Shown here: positions 26,529 through 34,893 of the stretch, piece by piece
Position numbering within the stretch: the stretch's first letter is position 1
Layout: every line of letters starts with the position of its first letter
Assembly: GCF_003812745.1 (NCBI RefSeq)
Contig: NZ_CP033831.1
Location: 1 to 64,000 of the forward strand
Length of the DNA: 64,000 nt
Origin: Serratia sp. FDAARGOS_506
GTDB lineage: Bacteria > Pseudomonadota > Gammaproteobacteria > Enterobacterales > Enterobacteriaceae
Reading direction: 5' to 3'
Made by a program: the position numbers and the translations under genes
Notes under the pieces: generated by a model
Seen by the model: only the letters and a program-made list of their open reading frames with translations
What the model was told of the DNA's origin: nothing
The model's database searches: none

Positions 26529-27995
26529 ATGCACATTCCGTTGGATCGCGATCAGGACGTTCCGCTCTATTTACAGATCGAAGAAGCGCTGCGGCGCGCC
26601 ATCCTCACCGGTGTGTTCGTCGATGGCGACAAACTGCCCTCGACGCGCACGCTGGCGGCCGAACTGGCGGTCAGCCGTTTAACGGTGGATAACGCCTACG
26701 CCGAACTGGCGGCCAAGGGTTTTTTGCGCCAGCGGCGCGGCAGCGGCGCCTATGTCGCGCACCCACAGGCGCAGGCACGCCCGATCCGGCCGAACAGCGA
26801 TGCCCCTTTCCCACTGGAGAGCTTCACTACCCTCACCTCGCGGCTGGACGGTTACGCCGACGCCCCGCTGCCGGAGGGGCTGATCAACTTCGCCGCCGGC
26901 GTCGGCAGCCCTAAGGTGTTTCCGCTGGAGGCATTTCGCAAAGTGCTGCTGTCGGTGCTCAGCCGCCACGCGGAAGAGGCCTTCAGCTACGGCGAATACT
27001 GCGGCTACTACCCGCTGCGCGACACGCTGAGCCGCATTCTCAGTGCACAGGGCATCCCCACGCAGGCGGAACAGGTGCTGATCACCAACGGCTCGCAGCA
27101 TGCCATCAGCCTGGTGGTGCAAAGCCTGCTGGCGCCGGGCGATACGGTGATCGTCGAAGAGCCAACCTACGCCGAAGCGCTGGGCCTGCTGCGCCAGCAC
27201 CGCATCAATATCGTCACCGTGCCAGGCGACCGCCACGGTATGTTGGTCGAGCGGCTGCCCGAGCTGCTGGCGCGCCACCGCCCTAAACTGATCTACACCA
27301 TCCCCAATTTCCACAACCCGACCGGCCGTTGCCTGAGCGAAGCGCGCCGTCGGCGTCTGCTGGCGATCGCCCAACAGGCCGGCGTGGTGATCCTGGAAGA
27401 CGACTTCGTCGGCGATCTGCGTTATCAGGGTAAACAGCTGCCGTCGCTGCGCGCGCTGGCGCAGCCGGGCACGGTGATCTACGTCAGCACCTTCTCCAAA
27501 ATGCTGCTGCCCAGCATGCGCATCGGCTATCTGGTGGCGGACAGCGAACACTATCAGCGTTTCGCCAGGCTGAAACACGTCGACAGCTTCACCAGTTCCA
27601 GCCTGATCCAGCGGGCGCTGGACGCCTTCGTCACCGTGGGCCGTTACGACAAGCAGCTGCGGCGCGCCGGGCGCGTCTACCGCCGCCATCTGGAGGTGAT
27701 GATTGATGCCTTGCAACGGCGGCTGCCGCCGGGGTGCCGCTTCGAAACGCCGCAGGGGGGCTTGTTTATCTGGCTGACGCTGCCGACGGCGGTGACCACC
27801 GCTGAGCTGATGCCGGTCGCCTGGCGATACGGGGTGACCTTCGCACGCGGCGAATGCTTCTATGCGCAGGAACATTTAGGTGCGCATGGCCTGCGGCTGA
27901 ACTTCGCCGCCAACTCGCCGCCGCAGATTGAAGAAGGTATCGCCCGGCTGTGCCGGGCGATTGAGGAGGTGATAACGGAGAAGAACGCCGGTTAG
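26529..27995 (+). CDS. MocR/PdxR-type regulator (GntR HTH fused to aminotransferase-like domain)
   Basis: A 488-residue protein. Residues ~10-80 form a GntR winged helix (PLYLQIEEALRRAIL, LPSTRTLAAELAVSRLTV). From about 115 on it is a type-I aminotransferase fold. The PLP region includes FNHNPTGR-like NFHNPTGR, the EDDFVGDLRY aspartate segment and the Schiff-base lysine in STFSKMLLPSMRIGY. MocR proteins sense PLP or its adducts. It probably controls the divergent EamA gene. Its stop overlaps that of convergent scsD by 4 nt. Confidence 0.92.
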   Translation: MHIPLDRDQDVPLYLQIEEALRRAILTGVFVDGDKLPSTRTLAAELAVSRLTVDNAYAELAAKGFLRQRRGSGAYVAHPQAQARPIRPNSDAPFPLESFTTLTSRLDGYADAPLPEGLINFAAGVGSPKVFPLEAFRKVLLSVLSRHAEEAFSYGEYCGYYPLRDTLSRILSAQGIPTQAEQVLITNGSQHAISLVVQSLLAPGDTVIVEEPTYAEALGLLRQHRINIVTVPGDRHGMLVERLPELLARHRPKLIYTIPNFHNPTGRCLSEARRRRLLAIAQQAGVVILEDDFVGDLRYQGKQLPSLRALAQPGTVIYVSTFSKMLLPSMRIGYLVADSEHYQRFARLKHVDSFTSSSLIQRALDAFVTVGRYDKQLRRAGRVYRRHLEVMIDALQRRLPPGCRFETPQGGLFIWLTLPTAVTTAELMPVAWRYGVTFARGECFYAQEHLGAHGLRLNFAANSPPQIEEGIARLCRAIEEVITEKNAG

Positions 27996-28492
27996 ACGGC
28001 GGCCCACCACAGCCGCAGCTTCATCCCCCAGTAGCTGGTCCAGCCGGTGGTGCTCTGCACCACCTTGCCCTGCGAGATCACCACCAAGGTCGGTGTCACG
28101 CCAATCTGCCACTGCGCCGAGAGCGTTCCGGCCGGATCGTTGACCACCGGCAGCGCCAGCCGTTTGCGCGCCAGCCAGTGTTTCACCTGGGTATCGTCGC
28201 CCGAACGTAGCGCGACGGTCAGCACATTACCGCCCGCCGCCTGCAAACGGGCGACGTCCGGCGTGGTGAAGCGGCAAACACCGCACCAGCTGGCCCAAAA
28301 GTAAACCAGCAGCGGCCGCTCATGGCTGAGCTGCGCCAACGACACGCGCTCGCCATCCAGCGTGGTCAGCGTCTGAGCATCGAAGGCCGGCGGCGCCTGC
28401 GGCGCGTTCAGCCAATCCATCACCGTCACCACCGCCAGCGCGATCAGCGCCAGCAGCAGCAACTCGCGCCCCCAGCGCTTGAGCTTAGCCAT
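27992..28492 (-). CDS. scsD: Membrane-tethered thioredoxin-like protein ScsD
   Basis: A 166-residue protein with one N-terminal membrane anchor (ELLLLALIALAVVTVM) and a periplasmic TlpA-like thioredoxin fold. The active site is WASWCGVCR near residue 70, with the cis-proline in GVTPTLVV. In Salmonella the Scs proteins protect against copper and redox stress. It is last in scsABCD; its start overlaps scsC by 8 nt. Confidence 0.92.
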   Translation of the reverse strand: MAKLKRWGRELLLLALIALAVVTVMDWLNAPQAPPAFDAQTLTTLDGERVSLAQLSHERPLLVYFWASWCGVCRFTTPDVARLQAAGGNVLTVALRSGDDTQVKHWLARKRLALPVVNDPAGTLSAQWQIGVTPTLVVISQGKVVQSTTGWTSYWGMKLRLWWAAV

Positions 28493-29201
28493 GGTTGGCC
28501 TTCGCCAGCTGCTGCTTCACCATCGCTTCCAGCTCTTCATACGACACCGCCCCCGGCAGCATCCGATCGCCGATCAGCGTCGCCGGCGTCCCCTGCACGC
28601 CCAGTTGTTCCGCCAGCTCCATATTGGTACGCAGCGTGGTCATGCTCTGTTCGCTGGGCGCCACCGCCTTGACGCCGGTTTTCTCTTGCGCGGCGGCGAT
28701 GCTGGCGTTGTCGTGGAAGCCCTTTTTCGCCATCAGCCGCTGGTGCAGGGCCCAGAATTGATCCGGGTGCTGTTGCCAGGTGGTGAGCGCCACACGCGCC
28801 GAACTGACCGAGCTTTCGCCCTTGAACGGCAGCAGCTTCACCACCAGCGCCACGTCCGGGTATTGCTTGACGATCTTCTCCAGCATCGGATCAAAACGCT
28901 TGCAGTACGGGCAGTTATAGTCGGTAAAGGTCACCAGCGTCAGTTTGGCGTTGGCGGCGCCGAGGCGCGGGCTGGCCGGATCCTGGTACAGCGTTTTGGC
29001 GTTCTGCTTGATAGCCTGGCTGATTTGCTGGCCGGCGGTTTGCTGCTGCCAGGCGTCCACCGCCTGCGCCAGAATGTCCGGGTTGGACACCAGCGTTTCG
29101 CGGATCATCTCTTTGATACGCGCCTCTTGTGCCGGGGTGAAAGGCTCGGCGGCCCACACCGGGGCGGCGATGATCATCAGTAAAATCAGTAGCTTTTTCA
29201 T
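28485..29201 (-). CDS. scsC: Periplasmic DsbA-like protein ScsC
   Basis: A 238-residue secreted protein; signal peptide MKKLLILLMIIAAPVWA. About 65 mostly helical residues precede the thioredoxin core, whose active site is NCPYCKRF; the cis-proline is in GVQGTPATLIG. The N-terminal stalk is longer than in the short Salmonella ScsC and resembles the oligomerising region of Proteus ScsC, so this may be a trimeric isomerase-type protein (inference). It should be reduced by ScsB. Start and scsB stop overlap by 4 nt. Confidence 0.92.
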   Translation of the reverse strand: MKKLLILLMIIAAPVWAAEPFTPAQEARIKEMIRETLVSNPDILAQAVDAWQQQTAGQQISQAIKQNAKTLYQDPASPRLGAANAKLTLVTFTDYNCPYCKRFDPMLEKIVKQYPDVALVVKLLPFKGESSVSSARVALTTWQQHPDQFWALHQRLMAKKGFHDNASIAAAQEKTGVKAVAPSEQSMTTLRTNMELAEQLGVQGTPATLIGDRMLPGAVSYEELEAMVKQQLAKANHG

Positions 29202-31234
29202 TGTTCGGTTCCTTTGGCATGGGAAAGCGTTTGCAGCACGGCGTCACGGGTCAACAGCGGGGATAACACCTCGCCGTCCGGGCTGCCGGGGCCATAGATT
29301 TGGTTGAAAGGCACGGCGACGCTGCCGCGCTTTTGCAGGAAGGCGCTGATGTCGGCCGACGGGCGGCTCCAGTCGCCGCGCAGCGCAACCACGTCGTCGG
29401 CGCTCAGCGCGTGCTGTACGTCATCACGCAGCAGCACATTGAATTTATTGGCTTTACAGGTCACGCACCAGTCTGCGGTCACGTCGACGAACACCCGCTT
29501 ATGCTGGGCTAGCGCCGCGGTTATCGCTTGCTCGCTCAGCGGCTGCCACTGCACCCGATCCTGCAACGGCTGGCGCCACAGGCCGGCGGTCAGCGATCCG
29601 GCCAGCAAGGCCACGCCCGCCAGCACCAACGTGCCCGCCGCCAGCTTGGCCGCCAACCGTGCCCCCTGCCGGCGCCACACCGCCAGCAGCAACGCCAGCA
29701 GCGCCAAGGCTCCCAGCCACAGCGTGGCCTGCACGCCGATATGATTGCTCAGCAGGCTCAGCAGCCACAGCGACGACGCCAGCATCAGCAACCCCATCGC
29801 CAGCTTGACGGTATTCATCCAGCGGCCGGGGCGCGGCAAGCGCAGCGCCAGCGATGGCCAGGCGGCGATCAGCAGCCACGGCAGGCTCATGCCGATGCCG
29901 AGCGCGATGAACATGCCCCACAGCACCGGCAGCGACGCCGCCAGCGCGAAGGCCACCGCCGTGCCGAGAAACGGCGCCGAGCACGGCGTCGCCAGCAGCG
30001 TGGCAAACGCGCCCTGCCAGAAATGGCCGCTCAGACCGTGCCCATTATGGGTCGCCAGCGACGTATTCAGATCGGACGAGAGGCGCAGATGAAACAAGCC
30101 AAACAGGTTGGCGCTGAACAGCAGTGTCACCAGCACCATAAAACCGATAAACCACGGATTCTGGAACTGAATCCCCCAGCCGAGCGCATGGTTGCCGAGC
30201 CGCAGCAGCGTCATCAGCAGGGCCAATGCCATAAACGAAGCGACGATACCCAACGACGACGCCAGGAACTGCAAACGTACGCTGCGCCGATCGCGCCGCT
30301 CCACCTGCAGGATGGAGCCGAGCTTGATGCCCAGCACCGGCAGCACGCACGGCATCAGGTTGAGGATCAATCCGCCCGCCAACGCCATCAATACCGCCTG
30401 CCATAATGGGAATCCCGCACCGGTAGGCGCAGCCAGCGGATCGCCAATCGGCAGCGTAATCTGCTGCGCCATGCCGCCGTCGTCGATCACCAGCGTCAGC
30501 GTTTTGCCGCGTAGATCCGGTGCCGTATCGCCCCAGCCATCGCTGACCGGCACTCGCGCCAACAGCTGAGCGCCGTCGGTCTCGACCTGCGGCTTACCGA
30601 GATCGGCATCCGCCAGCGTATCGAAGAACAGCGCAGGCTGCTGCCAGCCGGCGGCGCGTTCGGCGGCGATCTGCAGCTCGCCGTTGCGGTAACCGGCCTT
30701 GACGCTCTCCGCCAGCCCGGCGGCGATCGGCACCTGCCCCATCGCCTGCGCGAAGTCGTGGTTAAACTGCGGATCGTTCGGCGTCGTCAGATCCAGGCTG
30801 AACGGGTAGTCGGTCAGAATGCAGACGTTGCTGCAGGTGGACAGCGTCAGGGTGCCTGCCAGCGGGCCGGATACCTGACCTGACATCACGATCGGCAAAG
30901 TGACCCGATCGTGATAGCCCTGGGTGGAAATGCCGGCCACCTCGAAACGCTGCGGCGTTGGCCAGTGCCAGGTCGCCGGCGGCGGGTTGCCCTGCCAAAC
31001 GATAGCCGGCGCAATGCCGCCTTCGCCAGGGGAACGCCAGTAGGTTTTCCAGCCCTTTTGCAGTTCGACCGACAGCAACAGGCGAGTCTCCCCCGGCTGT
31101 GACGTGTCGGCACGCAGCCGCACCTTGGCATGATCGTTGGCCGGATTTTGCAGCCAGCCGCTGTCCGCCGCCTGCAAGGCAGGCAGCCACAGCATAAACA
31201 GGCAAGCGCAGGCCAGCCTGATAATTTTCAACAT
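29198..31234 (-). CDS. scsB: DsbD-like transmembrane thiol reductase ScsB
   Basis: A 678-residue protein. Signal peptide (ACLFMLWLPALQAADS), an N-terminal immunoglobulin-like alpha domain with cysteines in STCSNVCILTDYPF, then a DsbD-type eight-TM core (LILNLMPCVLPVLGIKLGS and LLATPCSAPFLG carry the paired membrane cysteines). A C-terminal thioredoxin domain has the active site WCVTCKANK. It passes electrons from cytoplasmic thioredoxin to ScsC and ScsD in the periplasm. Confidence 0.95.
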   Translation of the reverse strand: MLKIIRLACACLFMLWLPALQAADSGWLQNPANDHAKVRLRADTSQPGETRLLLSVELQKGWKTYWRSPGEGGIAPAIVWQGNPPPATWHWPTPQRFEVAGISTQGYHDRVTLPIVMSGQVSGPLAGTLTLSTCSNVCILTDYPFSLDLTTPNDPQFNHDFAQAMGQVPIAAGLAESVKAGYRNGELQIAAERAAGWQQPALFFDTLADADLGKPQVETDGAQLLARVPVSDGWGDTAPDLRGKTLTLVIDDGGMAQQITLPIGDPLAAPTGAGFPLWQAVLMALAGGLILNLMPCVLPVLGIKLGSILQVERRDRRSVRLQFLASSLGIVASFMALALLMTLLRLGNHALGWGIQFQNPWFIGFMVLVTLLFSANLFGLFHLRLSSDLNTSLATHNGHGLSGHFWQGAFATLLATPCSAPFLGTAVAFALAASLPVLWGMFIALGIGMSLPWLLIAAWPSLALRLPRPGRWMNTVKLAMGLLMLASSLWLLSLLSNHIGVQATLWLGALALLALLLAVWRRQGARLAAKLAAGTLVLAGVALLAGSLTAGLWRQPLQDRVQWQPLSEQAITAALAQHKRVFVDVTADWCVTCKANKFNVLLRDDVQHALSADDVVALRGDWSRPSADISAFLQKRGSVAVPFNQIYGPGSPDGEVLSPLLTRDAVLQTLSHAKGTEQ

Positions 31235-31283
31235 GTTAATTCTCCATAAATGATTAATTCACCGCGAAAAACGGGCGATTAAC

Positions 31284-31646
31284 TCATTCACGGAAGACGC
31301 ATAATCGAAGGTGCACCCTGAGGGTGGGCGGTGAAATGGCGCGAGGAGGAGGAATGCGCAGACGCGCGGCCATGGTCGGCGCCAGCAACGCCAGCAGCAG
31401 GCTCAGCCCGAACAGTACGGTTTCGAACATCACCGGCGGCGCGGCCAGCAACGACTTGGCGCTCAGCTCACAGGGCGTCGGCTGCGCCCCGTCGGCGGCA
31501 TCACTGGACTGAACGGCGGTGGCGGCCGGGATCCCCAGCGTTTGCTGCAGCGCATGCAGGCCCGCCATGCGCTGGGTCATGCACGTCAGCACTACCAGGC
31601 AAGCCAGGCATAAAAACCATTTTGCAATCTGCTGCCGTTTAACCAT
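31284..31646 (-). CDS. scsA: ScsA-like small membrane protein
   Basis: A 120-residue protein with an N-terminal TM (WFLCLACLVVLTCMT) and a second hydrophobic segment near residue 75 (VMFETVLFGLSLLLALLAP). Cysteines occur at both ends. The size and first position in the operon fit ScsA, originally found in the Salmonella copper-tolerance locus; its biochemical role is unknown. It lies 49 bp before scsB. Assignment rests mainly on context and overall character. Confidence 0.8.
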   Translation of the reverse strand: MVKRQQIAKWFLCLACLVVLTCMTQRMAGLHALQQTLGIPAATAVQSSDAADGAQPTPCELSAKSLLAAPPVMFETVLFGLSLLLALLAPTMAARLRIPPPRAISPPTLRVHLRLCVFRE

Positions 31647-31850
31647 GCCATCCTCATGTTCGGGTCTGGGCTTATCTTAGCGACGCGGGCGCGATTAGCA
31701 ACGTTTTGTCGGTAAAGAAATGTCTGAGCGGCGGTATTGATGGCGGCGATTTACAGGTATCATAGTCGGTAAGCCTGCGCTTTTGCCGGGTACGATGATG
31801 ATTCTCTCCTCCAGGCATTCTGCGGGGATACACAGCGAAGGACTGGTGAT

Positions 31851-32879
31851 ATGCAACCTTTGAGTGGGCCGGGCACCCCAATCGCCGGCGAACGTCCTCC
31901 CTCCCCGGGCAAAACGGCGGCCACCGACGATCAACCCCTCTCTCCGGCACAGCGCACGACGCTGGAAAAGCTGATCGTGAAAATCATGACGCTCAGCCCG
32001 GCCAAGTCGGCGGAGATCTGGGCGAGTCTGCGCCACGATCTCGGCGCCGACAACGGCGGTGAGCTGCTGGCGCGCCATTTTCAGCCGGCGGAACAGCTGC
32101 TGCAAACGCGCCTGACGCAGGCGCAGCAAAACCACGCCGGACGCCAGCTGTTGCAACAGCTGGCCGAATTGCTGCCGCAGGGCAATAACCGCCAGGCGGT
32201 CAGCGACTTTATTCGCCAGCAGTTCGGCCACACGGTACTGAGCCAACTGAGCCCACCGCAGCTGCAGCAGGTGCTGAATCTGTTGCAGACCGGCGGCCTG
32301 ACCATTCCTCAGCCGCAGCAAACCACCACCAGCGATCGCCCGCTGCTGCCCGCAGAGCATCAGAGCCTGCAGCAGCAGGTCACCAAACTTAGCGCGGCCA
32401 CCGGCGAAGCGCCGGCTAAAATCTGGCAAACGCTGTTTGATCTGGCGGGCGTGAAAACCAATGATCCGCTGCCGGCGCGCCACTTCCAGCTGTTAAACCA
32501 ATTCTTGCAAGTGAAGGTGGCCCTCAGCCCGCAGAGCGCGCCGACGCTGAACAATCTGCTGGCGGCACTCAAGCAGCCGGCGGACGAGCAAGAGCTGCAG
32601 CAGATGAACGACTACTGCCAGGCGCGCTTCAACTGCGGCGCCAATGCGCCGCTGACGCATCCGCAAATGAGCGACGCCATTCATCAGCTGTTTGCCCGCC
32701 GCCTGGAAAAAGCCGGCCAGGCACAGCCGATCGTCAGCCACCCTGTCGAGCCGCAACCGCTGCTCAACCCGCTGATCGCCGCCCTGCCGCTGCCGCTGCA
32801 AAAAGCGCTCAGTAAACCCGCCGTCGCGCTGATCCTGCTGCTGTTGGCGCTGGCCGTCGTGCTGGCGCTGGTGTTTTAA
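31851..32879 (+). CDS. flk: Flagellar biosynthesis regulator Flk
   Basis: A 342-residue cytoplasmic protein anchored by one C-terminal TM (AVALILLLLALAVVLALVF). It starts MQPLSGPGTP, has two similar helical halves (each with PAKSAEIWASL or PAKIWQTLFDL, then ARHFQ) and Gln-rich segments, all features of Flk. In Salmonella, Flk prevents premature export of the anti-sigma factor FlgM/late substrates while the hook is built. E. coli has flk right after pdxB; here the two are separated by the accessory block. Confidence 0.9.
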   Translation: MQPLSGPGTPIAGERPPSPGKTAATDDQPLSPAQRTTLEKLIVKIMTLSPAKSAEIWASLRHDLGADNGGELLARHFQPAEQLLQTRLTQAQQNHAGRQLLQQLAELLPQGNNRQAVSDFIRQQFGHTVLSQLSPPQLQQVLNLLQTGGLTIPQPQQTTTSDRPLLPAEHQSLQQQVTKLSAATGEAPAKIWQTLFDLAGVKTNDPLPARHFQLLNQFLQVKVALSPQSAPTLNNLLAALKQPADEQELQQMNDYCQARFNCGANAPLTHPQMSDAIHQLFARRLEKAGQAQPIVSHPVEPQPLLNPLIAALPLPLQKALSKPAVALILLLLALAVVLALVF

Positions 32880-32883
32880 CCCC

Positions 32884-33339
32884 TCAGGCGCAGCCGCAGT
32901 CCGCAACAGCCGCCCGATCGCGCAACGATCCCGGCTGTTCGCCGATGGCCAACGGATGGCCGTCGCGCAGCCAGAAGTCCAGCCCGCCGATCAGCTCCTT
33001 CACCCTGAATCCCAGCTTCGCCAGCTTGTAAGCACCCTTGGTGGAACCGTTGCAGCCGATGCCGTCGCAGTAAGTCACATACACTTTCCCGCGATCCAGA
33101 TGCGCCGTGCCGGCTTCATCCATCAGGCGATGCGGCAAACTGAACGCACCGGGAATATGCCCGGCGACGTACAGCGCCTCCGCGCGGGTGTCGATCACCA
33201 CCATCTCGTCCACGCCATTGCGCAGATCTTCCGCCACATCCCAGGCATCCGCATAGCGGCTCAATTTGGCCGCCAGGTAGGCCAGGCTCTCTTCCGGCGC
33301 CGCCGGTGGAAAAGCCAGCACCAATGATTCTTTCGACAT
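32884..33339 (-). CDS. Rhodanese-like domain protein
   Basis: A 151-residue single-domain rhodanese. MVVIDTRAEALYVAGHIPGAFSLPHRL (in part) is the CH2A-type motif; the putative catalytic cysteine lies in VTYCDGIGCNGS, with a wider loop than thiosulfate sulfurtransferases. It ends in DCGCA. The ATG at 33339 has a GGGAG RBS and is preferred over a GTG at 33348. It is divergent from a MocR regulator 78 bp away, which may control it. Physiological sulfur substrate unknown. Confidence 0.88.
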   Translation of the reverse strand: MSKESLVLAFPPAAPEESLAYLAAKLSRYADAWDVAEDLRNGVDEMVVIDTRAEALYVAGHIPGAFSLPHRLMDEAGTAHLDRGKVYVTYCDGIGCNGSTKGAYKLAKLGFRVKELIGGLDFWLRDGHPLAIGEQPGSLRDRAAVADCGCA

Positions 33340-33387
33340 ATCACTCACTCCCGTGCATCAAGACAGATGACAATAGTGCCCCATTTT

Positions 33388-33428
33388 GGTCTTATGATTG
33401 ATACCCATTTTTAAGTCATGATAAGACC
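33388..33428. promoter_or_regulatory. Inverted repeat between the rhodanese and MocR genes
   Basis: GGTCTTATGAT (33388-33398) and ATGATAAGACC (33418-33428) are inverted copies with one mismatched pair. The right arm covers the first possible MocR start codon. It is a likely operator for autoregulation and for the divergent rhodanese gene. Confidence 0.5.
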
Positions 33429-34866
33429 CATTATGCGGCACACGCTAATCACGCTGTTTCAGCAATCGCCCCAGGCCATCGGCACGCTGCGCGATCGCCT
33501 GTGTGCGGCATTGCGGCAGGCCATTCACCAAGGTGCATTGAGCGCTGGGCAACGCCTGCCTTCCAGCCGGGTGCTGGCGAGCGATCTGGGCCTCTCGCGG
33601 GTGACCGTCGAAGCGGCCTACGGCCGGCTGGAGTCTGAGGGATACCTGCAGCGCCGCGTCGGCCAGGGCACGTTTGTGGCGATTCGCATTGCCAAATCGC
33701 CGCCGCCGACGACCGGCACCGGCATGCCGCGCCTTTCGCAGCGCGGCCAACAAATCGTGCAAACCGGCGGCTGCCGCGATCCGCAGCAGCCACAGGCATT
33801 TGCCGCCGGTTCACCGGATCTGCGCGCGTTTCCGCTGGCCTTGTGGAAGCAACTGACCGCACAACGCATGCGGCTGCAGGGAGAAAGCCTGCTGCGCTAC
33901 GGCGATCCGCAGGGCTATTTACCGCTGCGTGAAGCGATTGCCGCCCATGTCCACCAAACGCGCGGCGTGGTCTGCGATGCTCGGCAGGTTATTGTGCTGA
34001 CCAGTTCGCAGCAGGCACTGCAGCTGATCGCCACGTTGCTGCTGGACAGCGGCGACAGCGTCTGGATGGAAGAACCGGGTTACAGCGGGGCAAGAAATGC
34101 CTTTATCAGTGCCGGCGCCGCCCTGACGCCGGTCGCGGTGGACGGTGACGGTCTGCGTCCTGAACCCTCCTTGCCCGAGCCACGTTTGATTTATCTGACC
34201 CCCTCACACCAATACCCGACTGGCGCAGCGCTCAGCCTTGCGCGCCGATTGGCGTTGCTGGCGCAGGCGGAAAGACAGCAGGCCTGGATCATCGAGGACG
34301 ACTACGACAGCGAGTTTCATTACGACGGCCTGCCAATACCGGCGATGCAGGGCCTGGATCGCCGTGGCCGGGTGCTGTACCTCGGCACCTTCTCCAAATC
34401 GCTGTTCCCTTCGCTGCGGTTGGCGTATCTGATCGTACCGCCCACGCTGGTCGACGCGTTTGTCACCGCACGCACGGTCTATGACGGCCACAGCGCGCAG
34501 CTGATGCAGGCGGTCACCGCCGAATTCATCCGCCAGGGGCACTTCGCCGCGCATATCCGCTACATGCGCCAGCTCTACCGCAGCCGACGCGATGTGTTGC
34601 TGGCGGAAGTACGCGAAAAACTCGGCCACTTCGCCACGCCCGCTCCCGCCGCCGGCGGCCTGCAGCTCAGCGTCTGGCTGCCGCCCGGCCAGGAGGCGGC
34701 GCTCAGCCGGCAGGCGCGGCGGCTCGGCATCCTCACGCCCGGACTGACGGCGCAATACCAGACGGCGCAGGCGCAGCGCGACGGATGGCTGCTGGGTTTT
34801 TCGGCCCTGACGCCAGGCGAGATCCGCAGCGCCGTAGAGCGGCTGGCGCAGATCGCCGTGGCTTAG
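33418..34866 (+). CDS. MocR-type regulator (GntR HTH plus aminotransferase-like domain)
   Basis: A 482-residue regulator. N-terminal winged helix (LRDRLCAALRQAIHQG and LPSSRVLASDLGLSRVTVEAAYGRL); C-terminal aminotransferase-like domain with TPSHQYPTG, EDDYDSEFHYDG and the PLP-lysine segment GTFSKSLFPSLRLAYL. Start is uncertain: ATG 33418 or 33433, neither with a strong RBS. It differs from the MocR at 26529, so the region has two separate regulators of this class. The adjacent rhodanese is its most likely target. Confidence 0.9.
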   Translation: MIRPIMRHTLITLFQQSPQAIGTLRDRLCAALRQAIHQGALSAGQRLPSSRVLASDLGLSRVTVEAAYGRLESEGYLQRRVGQGTFVAIRIAKSPPPTTGTGMPRLSQRGQQIVQTGGCRDPQQPQAFAAGSPDLRAFPLALWKQLTAQRMRLQGESLLRYGDPQGYLPLREAIAAHVHQTRGVVCDARQVIVLTSSQQALQLIATLLLDSGDSVWMEEPGYSGARNAFISAGAALTPVAVDGDGLRPEPSLPEPRLIYLTPSHQYPTGAALSLARRLALLAQAERQQAWIIEDDYDSEFHYDGLPIPAMQGLDRRGRVLYLGTFSKSLFPSLRLAYLIVPPTLVDAFVTARTVYDGHSAQLMQAVTAEFIRQGHFAAHIRYMRQLYRSRRDVLLAEVREKLGHFATPAPAAGGLQLSVWLPPGQEAALSRQARRLGILTPGLTAQYQTAQAQRDGWLLGFSALTPGEIRSAVERLAQIAVA

Positions 34867-34893
34867 CCCAGCCCCAACGGAATGCCGCCCGGC

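Noticed and set aside
26679-27875. 398-codon minus-strand ORF opposite the MocR gene
   Set aside because: Shadow of a gene with clear HTH and aminotransferase motifs.
17665-31646. Mobile genomic island
   Set aside because: No integrase, transposase, tRNA, flanking repeat or shift in base composition was seen at either edge.
31708-31722. CpxR-like GTAAA-N5-GTCTG upstream of scsA
   Set aside because: Only the first half matches the GTAAA-N5-GTAAA consensus; too weak to call.
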